Notes: generated from the sequence alone by a model not told the origin. 64,000 nucleotides of DNA from Ptychodera flava (GCF_041260155.1 NC_091947.1:25319615-25383614), one strand, 5' to 3'. Positions 35,201 through 46,004 are shown, numbered from the stretch's first letter. Translations and numbers: made by a program.

Positions 35201-38200
35201 ACGTATCAATCCAGGGTTAGTGTCTATGACTGTTGATTGGACTCTGATCAAATGTATCACCATATAATGATTGATACATAAATTCTTTAGTGTCATTATT
35301 ATTTATTGCCATTATTCACCAAAGCTCACTAGTCTAACCAACTAAAAGACTGAACAAACAGAATATTAACCAATATTTAAACATTTATGCTATCAGATGA
35401 ATGAAAAACACAATCTGATCCAAAAAATAACCCAAGTATCGATGTATTCCAAAGGAATTTCAGCAGGCTTATAATGAACTTACCTTAGACACTAACAGAT
35501 TATCAATTTGTGAAAAACAATGAGGCTTGTAGTACATAGAAAGCAAAAGACCATGGCTCCCACTTAGTATCAACTGGCAAGGTCAATGCCAGCAACTCTG
35601 TCAGCTGTCTAAAAAACAACCTTCATCCTCAATGTCCATTAATTTTACCAGGCATGCCTGGGAATTACATTGAGCCTGATTTCCCAGTTTACACACACAT
35701 AATAAAATGAAGTATGATGAATCATATCTAAACATGCTTGTCTCTTGATTTTCACTTTCAAAATTATCCCAGTTTTAACACTTTGAAATGATCCTTTGAA
35801 AGGATGATATGATCATATTACTTTACATCTTTGAATATCTAACACATCTTACACAAACACATATGCATGCGACATATTTCAAACATGCACAGACATGCAC
35901 ATAACATGATCATAAAGCTCTTTCCCAGTGAAAGAATGATCAATTTTTAATTCTTTTACTTCCATTCAATGCATATTTTGAAGGGTTTATGGAGTGATAG
36001 CAAAGGCAGAGTATAACACCGCACTGAAAACTGAATTGACACTATCTTGTTGAATGTTACTTCTGTTTGGTAAATCGATGCACTGTACTTCCATAAATTA
36101 CAGGTGATTCTTAGAAAAAAAATACATGAAGGCCCATCAGCTGCAACTTTTTGCATTCCATTATTTTCATGTTATGATTCCAACTGAACTTGATACATGA
36201 GAACGTACTTACTGAAAGATCATGGATGTGTATAAAAGTATGATTAACTATGGACTGGAAATGCATAATTATGCAAATTTCGACAAGGTTAAGGGTTCTC
36301 TACTAAAATATGGTAACTTCATGTAAATGTGCAGAACTAGTGAACATGCCCATTGGTATGTATACATGTATATGGACATCAGAATCCTAAAAGAAACATA
36401 TTTTAACCAATAAGAACACTCAGCATGAAATGTCCCACACGTGAATGTTGTTTTTCAATTATTTTGCAAAAGACAAGTTTTCTTTGAATATCAAGAAATT
36501 TCAAATGAATTGAAAACTGTAAAATTTACTTTACCATTTTGACATCTATTAAATTGTTGAAACGCAGTGAAAGGCTATTTTGTTTTATGGGTAGAACTCA
36601 GAGAACATGAGAGAAAATTTCAAGATATTTCAATGCGAACAAATTACAAAGAGATGCAGTTCTTGAGCCTGTAACACATGGTGTAACCTTTCCACCTGTT
36701 TTCCGTCCTCAGTGGTCTAACTCTGCCTTTGAACACTATTGGGGGTCATATCAAAGTTTTGTGATGTAAGGGTTAGAGTTGCAAGCGAGAAAGAACTTTT
36801 GAAAACATGCTGCATGCACCATACCTCTGTGCAAACTGCGTTTCTCAGCCTTATAACCTGACACATCCTGTGCTCTCCCTGGCCTTTCGAAATTGTTAGT
36901 AAATTTACGAATTGGGTTCAAAAAATATTAGTAAGCACAAATTATGTTATTCTGAACCCACCAACTTTCAACAAGCACTTCTGGTACTCAATAGATGATT
37001 TTAAGGGGATAGAAATGATGAATGATTTCATTATAGACAAAAGAAAATGAAAAATCCCTTTTTAGTTTTTTTGACAATGAACACTCATATTTTGATACGC
37101 ATTTTCAAAAGATTTATTGAATAACACAGTACATCATGGGTCATGAATGCTTGTAACATTGAAATTTCTTCCTTGTCTCAATAAAGTGTGTAATTTTGGT
37201 CAACGGCCAATGAATGTTATTCAATTACTTGATCTTTATTACACAACATAACATGTTCAAGTATATTGTGACACAAATCATAACTCCCTTTGTGTGTGTA
37301 GTCAGTGGTTGATGATTATATATATTAATTTATGAAGCGGTCATTAATATTATCAAATATTATCAGTGTTTGCACAAGTTTTTGATGCTAGAAAATCTGT
37401 CCCCTGTTTTTCATATTTGGAAAGCTCTGTTACTTTGAAAGTATGCACGTCATCCATAGGTACTAGGTGGTGCCTCTATAGCTGCAGTCATTATGCCATG
37501 TTCATCTCTAAATTCTTTTTAAACAACCACTGATCAGAACATTTGGCAGTCTGTGTTTCGCACAAATTTTGTCTCATCTCAATCAAATTTAAGTACGCAA
37601 ACTGAGACTGGTGATCCTGCTAATGTTTTCTTAGAGACAGTTACACTTTTAAAACGCTGCAGATGATCGTCATTTATTTTTTTGTCTGGATAAACTTTTT
37701 GGTCATGGGACTGTGCACAGCATTTTCTCTGGATCATAGAAAACTATCAGTATTCATAACATTTGCTGAGACAGTTTCTTGTAAATATTTGAAGGAAACC
37801 TATTAAAATTGGCAAGCTGACTGAAAAATTCAATTTGCAGATCGTCAAATGACAAATCTATGACATCTAAGATTTCCGGCTCGCTTCCACCTCCATGCAC
37901 AGAAAACACTGTGCAGTACATGTTCAACCATGCGCGGCCCGGACTGCAGTTCTGCTGTAGTTCGACTGTCTTTCAGGCTGACTGTTCTTGATCTCTTCTA
38001 GCTCGGCGGTTTCATTGTTTCGTATTTTTTTCATATCAGTTGCCGTTTTTATGCCCAACTTTCTTTCCCAACTGGATACTATCAATCCAAAGTATTTGTA
38101 ACTGCCCGCTTCCCTCGATCCCCTTCAACAGTCCATTCGGAAAGTTGACAGCATGTGAGTGTTTGGGTGTCTCGAAACTACCGTAATGGGGTGGTAATGC

Positions 38201-39492
38201 ATGACACACCACTATGAGATTACAAAACCCGGGGATCTTGAAACCTTTTCGCGCATGCTCATGTTATTACAGGTCAAAGTCCAAAGCCAGCTATCACCAT
38301 GTGTCGATGCGCCGATGATAGGGGCAGCGTAGGTTTTGAAAGACGAGATATGACAGTATTTCCCCGGAATTCACAATCTTGACCGAAAATCAGGCTTCAA
38401 AAATAACAAATCGTTCGTAAATGGCCGATCGGGCATTCATTTTTTTCGTAAATTTTCATTTTTGTTCGTAATTTACGAAAGTTACGAGCGACAGCGAGAG
38501 CACAGCACATCACAACGCAAATCTGCTGAAGACCTGTCAGACGCATCGCTCCAATAGCCCTCAATGATGACAGCACCACCCTTACTCTCAGACGCCTGTC
38601 TGTCATCACTGGTGTTGTCGCCATCACTACTGACACTCTGGCAAACCTGGTCATAGGCAGCATTCATCTTGGCTGGCACACTGTAAACAAGTCTCTCATT
38701 CTTAAATTTACCTGGAAATTCATCCTGCTCTCTGAATCCGCCGCTTTGCTGCAGCTCTGGTCTCATCTGCACTGGTTTATCTCCTCCTGTCTCACTGAAT
38801 GTCATCATTTCTTCTCCGACAACACACTGCTTTGCAATATCAAGGTGTCTGTATGGATAATTCTTGCAGTGCTTGTGAGCAAATTTATGAGTTTTGGTAT
38901 TTCCTACCGGGTCTGGGTGTGGATAACCACCCCACGCCCTTGGACCAGATTTTTCATCAGACGTTTCCTCTTGAAAGACAGATGGGGGAAGGAGATCTGT
39001 TTGACTTTTGTACGGTGTTGGCTCAGAAAACACACCCATCTGAAGCACTGGCATGTCTGGATCATTTATTTGCACTTCTTGTTGTTGCTTTCCCCCGACA
39101 TCAAGATGCTGTTTCAGATGTAGTTGCCGCTGAAGCTGCTGTTGGAAAGCGTCTTCCTGCTGTGGGCATGGTTGGCACTGCTCCACTTGATTGTCACCTC
39201 GCATTTGCAGCCATGGTTGATGTTCATGCTGTACATGCTGCTTTTGTTGATGTGGCAACTTGTCCTTTCCTGGTTCGTCTTCAGATTCTGATGATGTACT
39301 GGAGGTTGTATCAGTTGAGTAGTCGCTGCTTTCTGAACTTGGGTCAAATCTCGCAGCAATCTGTATTTTGCCAGGCCCTGAACCTGACTTAGAATGGCCA
39401 CTGGCTGATGTTGGATGGCTTCTGTGTAAAAAGCCAACACCTTGTGACTCCATGGTATGGGCTGTTATGGACTGCATAGTCAGTACTGGTTT
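27859..39492 (-). CDS. Host gene: MIF4G-like + SAM-like + double CCHC zinc-knuckle protein
   Basis: Minus-strand gene; exons in transcription order: ~39492-38490, 35145-34598, 34103-34029, 33942-33819, 33437-33387, 33326-33198, 32592-32525, 32061-31909, 31581-31418, 31020-30821, 30190-30032, 29501-29403 and 29235-27859. From the second exon on, all donors are GT, acceptors AG, and every phase agrees. MIF4G domains bind RNA, eIF4A or cap-binding partners; SAM-like domains bind RNA or proteins; CCHC knuckles bind RNA. I infer an mRNA/translation regulator. The MIF4G closing segment LLDLMLLRAAGWAEV resembles those of MIF4GD, PAIP1 and CTIF, but I know none with this full order. Estimated length is about 1,200 residues. 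The 5' exon and promoter were not found; the join between the first two exons is unresolved. Confidence 0.8.
29403..30190 (-). CDS. Two exons encoding a SAM-like domain
   Basis: Exon 30190-30032 encodes an acidic lead (TEEESVVAA) and then NPYNKIQRILRELGLGELLI, KFVEN. Exon 29501-29403 continues ALMADWNDLKSVLKECGFLP and GIILEIQMYLQTK. Together they follow the SAM plan: a first helix with LxxLGLxxLxxKFxEN, a middle Asp-rich loop, and LKxxxGFLPGxxLxIxxYLQ at the end. The second exon uses the AG of 'gattcag' at 29502-29503; using the earlier 'cctag' would break the frame. Confidence 0.65.
30236..30508. mobile_element. TTAA MITE family M2, copy 2 (in an intron)
   Basis: Starts TTAACCCTTTTCCTGCCAGA and ends near 'ttggcagaaaaagtg', with inverted ends. 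Closely matches the copy at 61486-61770. It lies in the intron before the SAM-like exons of the minus-strand gene. Confidence 0.8.
30513..30600. mobile_element. 88-bp palindromic MITE
   Basis: Inverted ends TTCACCCCT and AGGGGTGAA enclose about 70 bases, including 'ggaccatggtggtaa'. It abuts the M2 MITE. Non-coding. Confidence 0.5.
30821..34103 (-). CDS. Exons encoding the MIF4G-like helical repeat domain
   Basis: Eight short exons give about 300 residues of helix pairs. In order they include LLIGLSEETMVNVVQEIEKI, NFYEKDDATYTVQLILKLRL, NISMAPIEFVLRHSVLGVSQ, LFIVLEEIIGYAVENPEVQD, LDTGFDQQVSQVLCKKVGDY, YSSLLGKLYLMAIES, LLDSYSNCLTELLRVIGNHL and MMRDRVLTDTHMPW-KVKAKLL. The pattern (paired amphipathic helices, 'LLGKLYL', a closing basic LLDLMLLRAAGW helix) is that of MIF4G domains in PAIP1/CTIF/MIF4GD-like proteins. 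Assignment rests on pattern, not on a profile search. Introns hold a duplicated exon piece (32,829-32,905) and a strong hairpin (31,799-31,881). Confidence 0.75.
31799..31881 (+). other. Intronic long hairpin, 32-bp arms and 19-base loop
   Basis: Arms 31799-31830 and 31850-31881 pair along all 32 positions when read as + strand RNA, with a single G-U pair; the minus strand has an A-C mismatch there. It lies between two MIF4G exons of the minus-strand gene. The shape (about 83 nt, one stem) suits a small-RNA precursor or a very small snapback MITE. Confidence 0.5.
32922..33180 (+). repeat. Interspersed repeat R1, copy c (intronic)
   Basis: Reads 'gaatccacctcagggacaga' through 'gttaacacaaggatggcagc' to 'cgcgaaatctcaaa'. 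Same order of blocks as the copies near 195-432 (reversed) and 13,270-13,590. A 60-bp piece of its start also occurs at about 32,775-32,828, joined to a copy of part of the neighbouring exon. Confidence 0.65.
34219..34249. repeat. (CA)n microsatellite
   Basis: About 30 bases of near-perfect CA repeats in an intron. Confidence 0.9.
34598..35145 (-). CDS. Second exon: basic linker leading into the MIF4G domain
   Basis: 548 bases, 182 codons after a split first codon. It is rich in Arg, Lys, His, Gln and Ser, with HSGKKYRHGKEFSREDWRRM and a closing QTPQVNEKDLMRTEYDWQKS-KIERKVKA. The last part looks helical and may begin the folded domain. Donor GTAGGT. Basic low-complexity composition is common in RNA-binding linkers. 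Confidence 0.7.
35146..38485 (-). other. Large intron of the MIF4G/SAM gene, no feature seen
   Basis: About 3.3 kb of AT-rich sequence between the first two visible exons. I found no further exon with protein-like composition, though one is possible because the phases of the flanking exons do not join cleanly. No clear repeat ends. Confidence 0.4.
38486..39492 (-). CDS. N-terminal exon of the MIF4G/SAM/zinc-knuckle gene (disordered region)
   Basis: Begins after a good acceptor (tttgtgtctcag). Likely start codons in frame are at 39477 (MQSITAHTMES) or 39453 (MESQGVGF). About 330 residues, low-complexity: Ser/Thr/Asp-rich SSESSDYSTDTTSSTSSESE, then a Gln/His-rich stretch, then a segment with KTHKFAHKHCKNYPYRHLD. 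No folded domain is recognised. The frame stops at 38482-38484. The exon must end one base into a codon to match the next exon, for example the weak donor after TTGC near 38,507, or else an exon is missing in the 3.3-kb gap. Confidence 0.6.
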
Positions 39493-40020
39493 CTGAGACA
39501 CAAAAGGAAAAAAAGGTAAAATAAAAAGGATCAAGTGTTTTGAATCCGATAACTTTCATTTCACAAAATGAGGAAGCAGTGTGAGGAAGAGTACATATAT
39601 TTCCTTGTAATTACTATATCTTGTTCCTTTGCCATAGACTTCTTGTTTCTGTTCATCTAGACTGTCTACTCAGTCATGCAGTGAATTGTTTTGTGATGCA
39701 ATCCAACATGGCCACCTGGCTTCAATCTTGATGTATTTTAATAACTTTCAAAATTCATAAGCTAAAATTTTGTTTTCCTGTGAGTTGCTTCTCATATCAT
39801 TTCAATTTCATCTTGAGAGGTAAGTGGTGTACTTAGACACGGCCCATTCATGGTGGTAGCCTGTTCATTTTAGGGGCCTTTTCTGGGCACACAATCCTTA
39901 TCATAAAGCTAAATGGTAGTCTGATTGCTTTATGTACCTAACCCTTAATACATATATGAAATTAGGTATAATCGTCCCAACCTTCGGGCTCACTTTCAGG
40001 GCAAATCTCGTCATATCCCT
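39493..40020. other. Sequence upstream of the N-terminal exon, no feature seen
   Basis: Pyrimidine-rich acceptor context (on the minus strand) next to the exon, then AT-rich sequence without recognisable genes. It is intron or 5' flank of the minus-strand gene. Confidence 0.4.
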
Positions 40021-40559
40021 AGCTGCAAAATTGTAGCTCTACGGTGAGGCGGTCGGTGAGTTTTGGTTTTTGCGACCTCGCTCACCAGTAGAGCTACAAT
40101 GCCGAAGGCCCTGTAGCATACAAAACAAGTCATCGTTGATGACACAGTCCCCGCTTGTCCATTTTGTTATAATCTTTGGTGTCTAGGTAGCTGTGGAATG
40201 ACATGATGCAACGGGTGCATCAGCCTGTGACTTGCATAATAAAGTAATCTGAGGAACGTTCAATAAAAGACTCATCTCTGCCGGTGTTGACCACTAAAGG
40301 AACTTTTGATTACATCACACATAACGATGCCCTCACTGCCTCTAGTGTCATGACAGCACATACTATACACATGGTTTGGTGGAATTTTCGAAATGGTATG
40401 GGATCGGGTATGTTGTTGTAATCAGCCATTTTGGATCATATAATGAAACAAATTAATGTGCACAAGAATGCAGCCATATCACGTTAAAACAAAATCAGTC
40501 CATTGAAGGACAGTGACCTATGTTTATAAAATTGAAATCAATGGCTGTCTATATTGACC

Positions 40560-41817
40560 ATGTGGATTGTAGCACAAAATTAGTAGACATGCATAAGTAT
40601 GCCATAGTACTTTATCTTTGTACCAAGCCTCAACAACATTGGATAAGGAATATTTGCATATGATTAAGCCTAAAAGACATGAAAAAATCCAAAAATGACA
40701 ATCTGGCAGCCATATTGGAACATGTCACGAAGTAAATGTGACATGTATACATGTATGTGTGCCATAGTGCTTGATCTTTGTGCCAAGTTTGGACAAAATG
40801 GGTTTAATGACCTTTGAATTATGCTTCAAAGACATGCAAAATTCCAACAAATGGCAGTTCTGCAGCCATATTGGATCCTATCGCAAGGTTAATTGATACA
40901 TGCATATGTATGCCATAGTGCTTTGCCTTTGTGCCAAGTTTGAACAAAATCAGTTCAAGGATGTTTGAGTTATGGTTCAGAGACATGAGAAAATCGCAAA
41001 AAAATGGACGCCTGTCGGCCATATTGGATCATATCATGAAATAAGTGGCGTTCATATGGGGGGCATAATGTTTTGCTTTTGTGCCAAATTTGAACAGAAT
41101 CGGTTCAAGGATGTCTGAGTTATGGTCCAAAGACATGAAAAATCGCAACAAAATTGCTGCCTCACGCCCATATTGGATCGTATTGCAAAATAATTTACAT
41201 GCACATGAAGGCCATAGTGTTATGCCTTTGTGCCAAGTTTTAACAGAATCTGTTCAAGGATGTCTGAGTTATGATCCAAAAACATGAAAGATCCCAACAA
41301 AATGGCTGCCTCACGCCCATATTGGATCGTATCGCAATATAATTTGACATGAATATGTATGCCATAGTGCTTTGCCTTTGTGCAAAGTTTGAACAGACTC
41401 GGTTCAAGGATATTTGAGTTATGGTTCAAAGACATGAAAAAATCGCACACAAAAATGGCCGCCTCGCGGCCATGTTGGATCGTATCGCAAAATAATTTGA
41501 CATGCACATGTAGGCCATAGTGTTATGCCTTTGTGCCAAGGTTGAACAGAATATGTTCAAGGATGTCTGAGTTATGGTCCAAAGACATGAAAAATCGCAA
41601 CAAAATGGCTGCCTCGCGGCCATATTGGATCGTATCACAAAATAAATCGACGTGCATCTGTAGGTCATAGTGCTATGCCTTTGTGCCGAGTTTGAACGAA
41701 ATTGGTTCAGCAGTGTCTGAGAAACTGTTGATGACGGACGGACGGACGGACGGACGGACGCACAGACGGGACCCAATCTATAAGTCCCCGCCGGACTTCG
41801 TCCGCGGGGACTAATAA
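40560..41817 (+). repeat. ~150-bp tandem array ending in (GGAC)n and a GC-rich hairpin
   Basis: About eight units of 150-153 bp. Recurrent blocks are 'gccatagtgctttgcctttg', 'tcaaggatgtctgagttatg' and 'gccatattggatcgtatcgc'. The array ends in (GACG)n at about 41,733-41,760 and then a hairpin, AGTCCCCGCxGGAC / GTCCGCGGGGACT, at about 41,783-41,813. Similar blocks ('tagtccc' plus a GTCCGTCC-rich tract, other orientation) occur inside the foldback element at 50,684 and 51,460. Open frames on the minus strand here are artefacts of the repeat. Confidence 0.85.
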
Positions 41818-41844
41818 GCGCGCCACACATGGTGCGGCATTTTC

Positions 41845-42178
41845 ATGTAAAATCCCACATATTTATTGCATTGGTCGTACCGATTTATCACTACTGAAGA
41901 CTAAACACTATACTACACTAACCTTGTCGTTTATGGGGTTTGGTATTAGCACAGACACGTCGATCGCGTTCCATAAACATTGAGCGTGTTTCTGGGAGCC
42001 GCCATTACCAACTTCGGTAATGGTGGCTCCCAGAAAACGCTCAATGTTATGGAACGCGATCGACGTGTCTGTGCTAATACCAAACCCCATAAACGACAAG
42101 GTTAGTGTAGTATAGTGTTTAGTCTTCAGTAGTGATAAATCAGTATGACCAAATGCAGTAAATATATGGATTTTACAC
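41845..42178. repeat. Long near-perfect palindrome (arms ~165 bp, 6-base loop)
   Basis: Left arm 41845-42009 and right arm 42016-42178 are inverted copies; the inner 130 bp match almost perfectly (for example 'cgatcgcgttccataa' and 'ttatggaacgcgatcg'). The centre is CCATTACC-AACTTC-GGTAATGG. Such a structure would form a cruciform or long hairpin and is hard to assemble, so the true locus may differ. Confidence 0.85.
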
Positions 42179-42899
42179 AAAATGCATGCCATGTGCAGCG
42201 TGCTATTTTTGTATGCTTCAGGGCCTTCGGCATTGTAGCTCTACTGCAGTGGTGAGCGAGGTCGCAAAAACCAAAACTCACCGACCGCCTCACCGTAGAG
42301 CTACAAATTTGCAGCTGGTCATATTCCGTATCTGTCCCATATTGCCCGAAGTGCATGCCCCTTGGCAATGACATTGGCTGCTGAATTAGAGGGCACTAAT
42401 GTAAAATACAACGAGTATACCATATTGGGGATTCCAACCGTTTGTGGTCGACGGCTGAAAAATTTTGAATTTTTTTGTGAGCATGTGAAACAAGGCAACA
42501 CTGGGAAGGTTACGGATTTGCAATATCCAGGTTTAAGGGTTAATCACAACACCATAGCGTAAAAACTGGCATCACGATACCTGATTTCAGAGTGCAATGC
42601 TTTTGAGTACATCCTAAACGTACGAATTTTACTCAATAACAGTCAGTGGATATGATGTATCGGAAGAATATCTGGTTTCCACATGTTGCGTTGGGCCTGG
42701 GGATCGTGAAAAAGACTGTGGGTTGTCAAGGTGTAACATTCTTAAACTACCTATTTGACAGTTGTGATATCTGAGGTCTTACCTTCTTCTATTCTCTGGC
42801 ATCTAAATTCTGTAAAATTGCCTGAGAATTCTAATCCTTTCTCATATAAACGATGACGGGAGTATCATCAGCTTACACACTGACTACTGACTGTACAGT

Positions 42900-43225
42900 C
42901 GCCATGTTGTATGCGAAGGAAAGCGCCCCCATTTGTCATAATTTGTTAATAGATCGAGAGGGCGCAATGGCCATTGACATTTCTCTCTTCTTCCCTTTCT
43001 ATGGTAGTTAGATTTACCAAAAATGAATCCATGTGAAAATGCATCTTTATGCTTGAAAGTTAGGTAAAGTTATAAAATATTATGCGAACGAAAGCGTCCC
43101 ATTTGTCATAATCTGTTAATTTCTCGAGTGGCAATGGCCATTGACATCTTCTCCCTTCTTTCTTTCTGTGTGGTACAGTATAAGCTTATTTACAGAAAAT
43201 AAATCACCTGAAAGTTAGCTAAAAG
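42900..43225. repeat. Tandem duplication, ~170-bp period, two copies
   Basis: Blocks 'tatgcgaa-gaaagcg', 'catttgtcataatttgttaa', 'gcaatggccattgacat' and 'gaaagttag' occur in the same order in 42,917-43,066 and 43,083-43,215. Confidence 0.7.
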
Positions 43226-43957
43226 TTGAAATTCATTTCTTAATTTCATGTAGAAACATTGTATTTTGAATACCATCAGCCATCACTAAAATGACAGAAT
43301 GTACACCGGTCTTTAGGTGAGCACGACTCCTGGTTTTGGGAAAAGTACAGAGAAAACTGAGTGGCTGGCTCCAGGAAACAATAAGCTTACTGCAAAACCT
43401 GAAATATATTTTGCAATAATACATTTAAATGACGAAGGTTTTCCGGATTTTTTTTTCATGTTTTCATCAGTTATTTCAGCGATATAAACAAGAGAAAAGC
43501 ACTGCAACAAGTTGTTATTTTGAGGATGCACCTACATACGATACTTTACATTTTACAAACGTATCACTGTGCAAGAGATATTGGGCCTCACTAGCGCGCA
43601 TAACTCAAAGTGCTGTTAGGTCGCATTCACTCACCATGGCTTGGTATAGGCTGACACAATATCGGAGGGGTATCTGAAATAACACAGCACAGAGGGGATG
43701 GGGGTCACATGATTTGCAAAACTATGTCTACCGTGTGGAAAAGGCTTGTTTCAGACAGGTAACCTTCAGAAAGGCTTTACGATATAGTCTTTGAAGGTCT
43801 GTCTTACATTAAATTGTGTAATCATGGTTAAAATAATGGATTTTTGGCATGCTTTGACTGAGGTACAGACAAATAATAGGCGCGAAAGGTCTGCCGTTGT
43901 CAGAAATTCACTTTGTGCTGTTACCTATACTATGTCGTAGATATCTGCCTGTTGTTA

Positions 43958-44800
43958 GGCTGCGTTCACAAACTTGAGGAATCGCGATTGATTTTTTTTT
44001 CAGATCCCCCCTCAATGCTCTAAAAAAATTCAAGTCTCCCCAATCTATATATACGATCAAATTGTTCAAGCCCCCCCCCCCCCCCAATTATCATATAGCC
44101 GTACATTGATTAGGGGTCTGCGCACAGAAAAAAAAATGCGCAGTTCTGCTCGCAAAGGTTCCACACTACCTGTTATCAGCAGTGTGTAGAGTCATATCCT
44201 ACGGCAAGTTATTAAATCCATTCATTTTTAAATTCATCAGTGGATTATCAGTCTAAGCCGATTTGAGTTAATCCAACTCGGGCCAGGTCAAGGGCACCTG
44301 CTGAAAAGCAAAATGACGATCATGAGAGAGTATGCAAATTGTGAATTACTGGTTACATTTTGCCAAATTGGGAAAAACTAAGCACAGTGACCTACCTAAA
44401 AATTTTTCAAAAGTACAAGATATATATGACTCAGATATTTTACAAAATTGACAATACTGGCGGTCAAAATATTCCATCAAAAAACGTTTTATTCTGTGAC
44501 ATTTTGGGTGTAATAACGGCAAATTTGATAAAAAAATCAATAATTCAATTTAGTCACATATTTCTTCATATGAATTAGAGTCTTTACTTCTCAAAGTTTT
44601 ACTTTTGTGTTATTGTACGATGTGAAAATTTCATTCACTGAATGAACTGAAGTGAATGGTTTTATAGTTTGATTTTAAGTGATTTCGTGAAAAACTGTGA
44701 CCTTTCATCGTACAGTTGTAGAAAATCAAGCATGGCCGGTGATCCCATCTTCTTTCTTTATATATTATTCTAACATGCCAGAAATAAAAAAAAAAATCCC
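43958..44800. mobile_element. GCTGCGTTCACAA element, copy 1 (truncated)
   Basis: Starts GGCTGCGTTCACAAA, followed by a 'cagatccccccc' block and a long C run (44,070-44,085). The interior matches 56,140-56,847 in reverse complement: 'ggccaggtcaa', 'gtgacctacc', 'gacaatac-gg', 'atcaagcatgg'. The far end is missing or too diverged to place. Confidence 0.7.
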
Positions 44801-44981
44801 CAGCTGATAATTGTCAAGTCTCCTGGTCTTCCATTTTTTGCACGACATATAGCCACAATATTTTTGGGGGGTGGGGGGTTATAAACGGCAAATAAATCAA
44901 AGAACTTTTGTAAAACAACAATTATATACGCCGGGAAGTAGAAGCCGACTTCTTTGTATCTGCACAGGGAATTCAGTAATC

Positions 44982-45022
<41 letters not shown>

Positions 45023-45060
45023 ATTGTTGTTGTTGTTGATGGTGATGATGATGATGATGG
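44982..45060. repeat. (TTG)n/(ATG)n microsatellite
   Basis: About 55 bases of TTG repeats then GATGATGATG repeats. The Leu-run frame through it is not a gene. Confidence 0.95.
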
Positions 45061-45193
45061 CGATAATAAAAAATGTTAAAAAACAATGTGTCATTCCTTG
45101 CTGTTGTTTGTCGATGTTGTAGATAATTGTAAAAGAAAACTGTAATCGTGACCAAAAAACGACGTAGGTCGCCCAACGTCACTCCCGTCCTAT

Positions 45194-45245
45194 TATACAA
45201 TATATATTATATAATATTTATATATTATATAATATTTATATAAAT
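45194..45245. repeat. AT-rich self-complementary block
   Basis: Repeated 'atatattatataatattta' units, self-complementary, next to the snapback element below. Confidence 0.7.
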
Positions 45246-46004
45246 TTTTCTTTCTTTTTCAATGTTACAAATAATCCAGCTGAAGAGCACAACACTTGTG
45301 TAGCTGTCTTTTGTGTAGCGTGGTATTGGCAAGTAGCCTATAGTGCGTCCTCGTAAATGTGACCTTTAGTTCCGTGACCTCTAGTCCCGGCTTAGACTTG
45401 GTTCAAGTCGGTGAATTTTAAAAAATAAAATCATTATAATAGTTTTCTCTTGTGTCTCTCCTATTTCGTACAAACCTATTCGGAATTTTGCAGCTCACGC
45501 CAGGTTTTCCCAGGGATTGAATGAGTCACGTTTGAGTCTGCGCAGTAGTGAGTTAGTTTCTGCCGGATTCACTCCGGGTGAAACTCCGCTGTATAGCGTG
45601 CACTCATCGCGTTCACCCTACTCATCGCGTCCACTCACGCGCGCTTTTTCACATGAAAGCAGAATACAAATCATGCGTTCACTCAACTCAAACATTCACA
45701 AATCACAGACTTGAACCAAGTCTAGGTCCGGCTCTAGCCATGCCTACTTCCTGCCCTGCCCTCGCTATGCTTACTGTACTAATATTAGTACAGTAAACAC
45801 AGCGACGTCTGTACGCATGGCCAGTAGGCATGGCCAGAGGAATTGGCTAGAGGTCACGGAACTTAAGGTCGTATTTAAATATGATCACATTCCCCATCGA
45901 GGGCGCACTATACATGTCAATACAAGCTACACAAAAGACAGCTACACAAGTTTTGTGCTCTTCAGCTGCATGGTTTATTTGTAACATTGAAAAAGAAAGA
46001 AAAA
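45245..46004. mobile_element. Snapback element with ~150-bp inverted arms and a nested MITE
   Basis: Left arm 45245-45390 and right arm 45845-46004 are inverted copies with blocks 'ctttctttttcaatgttaca', 'gctgaagagcacaa', 'gtgtagctgtcttttgtgta' and 'ttccgtgacctctag'. The centre holds the TA-flanked MITE M1 and a 26-bp perfect palindrome at 45771-45796. No coding capacity. Confidence 0.8.
45393..45724. mobile_element. TA-flanked MITE, family M1, copy 2 (nested)
   Basis: Starts TAGACTTGGTTCAAGTCGGT and ends with the inverted match GACTTGAACCAAGTCTA. About 332 bp. Same family as 12150-12459, opposite orientation, inserted in the snapback element. Chance open frames across it are not genes. Confidence 0.8.

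Larger units (their letters stand above)
40021..42316. mobile_element. Foldback unit: inverted arms around a ~150-bp tandem array and a palindrome
   Basis: Arms at 40021-40126 and 42209-42316 are inverted copies of one sequence. Each arm contains an 80-bp palindrome-like unit, from TTGTAGCTCTACGGTGAG to CTCACCxxGTAGAGCTACAA. Between them lie a tandem array (40,560-41,735), a terminal hairpin block (41,733-41,817) and a long palindrome (41,845-42,178). No transposase is present. The arms may be one foldback element or two small MITEs in opposite orientation. Confidence 0.6.

Noticed and set aside
38746-39392. Plus-strand frames of 108-197 codons
   Set aside because: Antisense to the N-terminal exon of the minus-strand gene, which has acceptor support and biased composition typical of a disordered region.
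41426-41830. Minus-strand 134-codon frame
   Set aside because: Runs through the ~150-bp tandem array and the (GGAC)n tract; repeats explain it.
44871-45122. Leu-run frame
   Set aside because: Translation of the TTG/ATG microsatellite.
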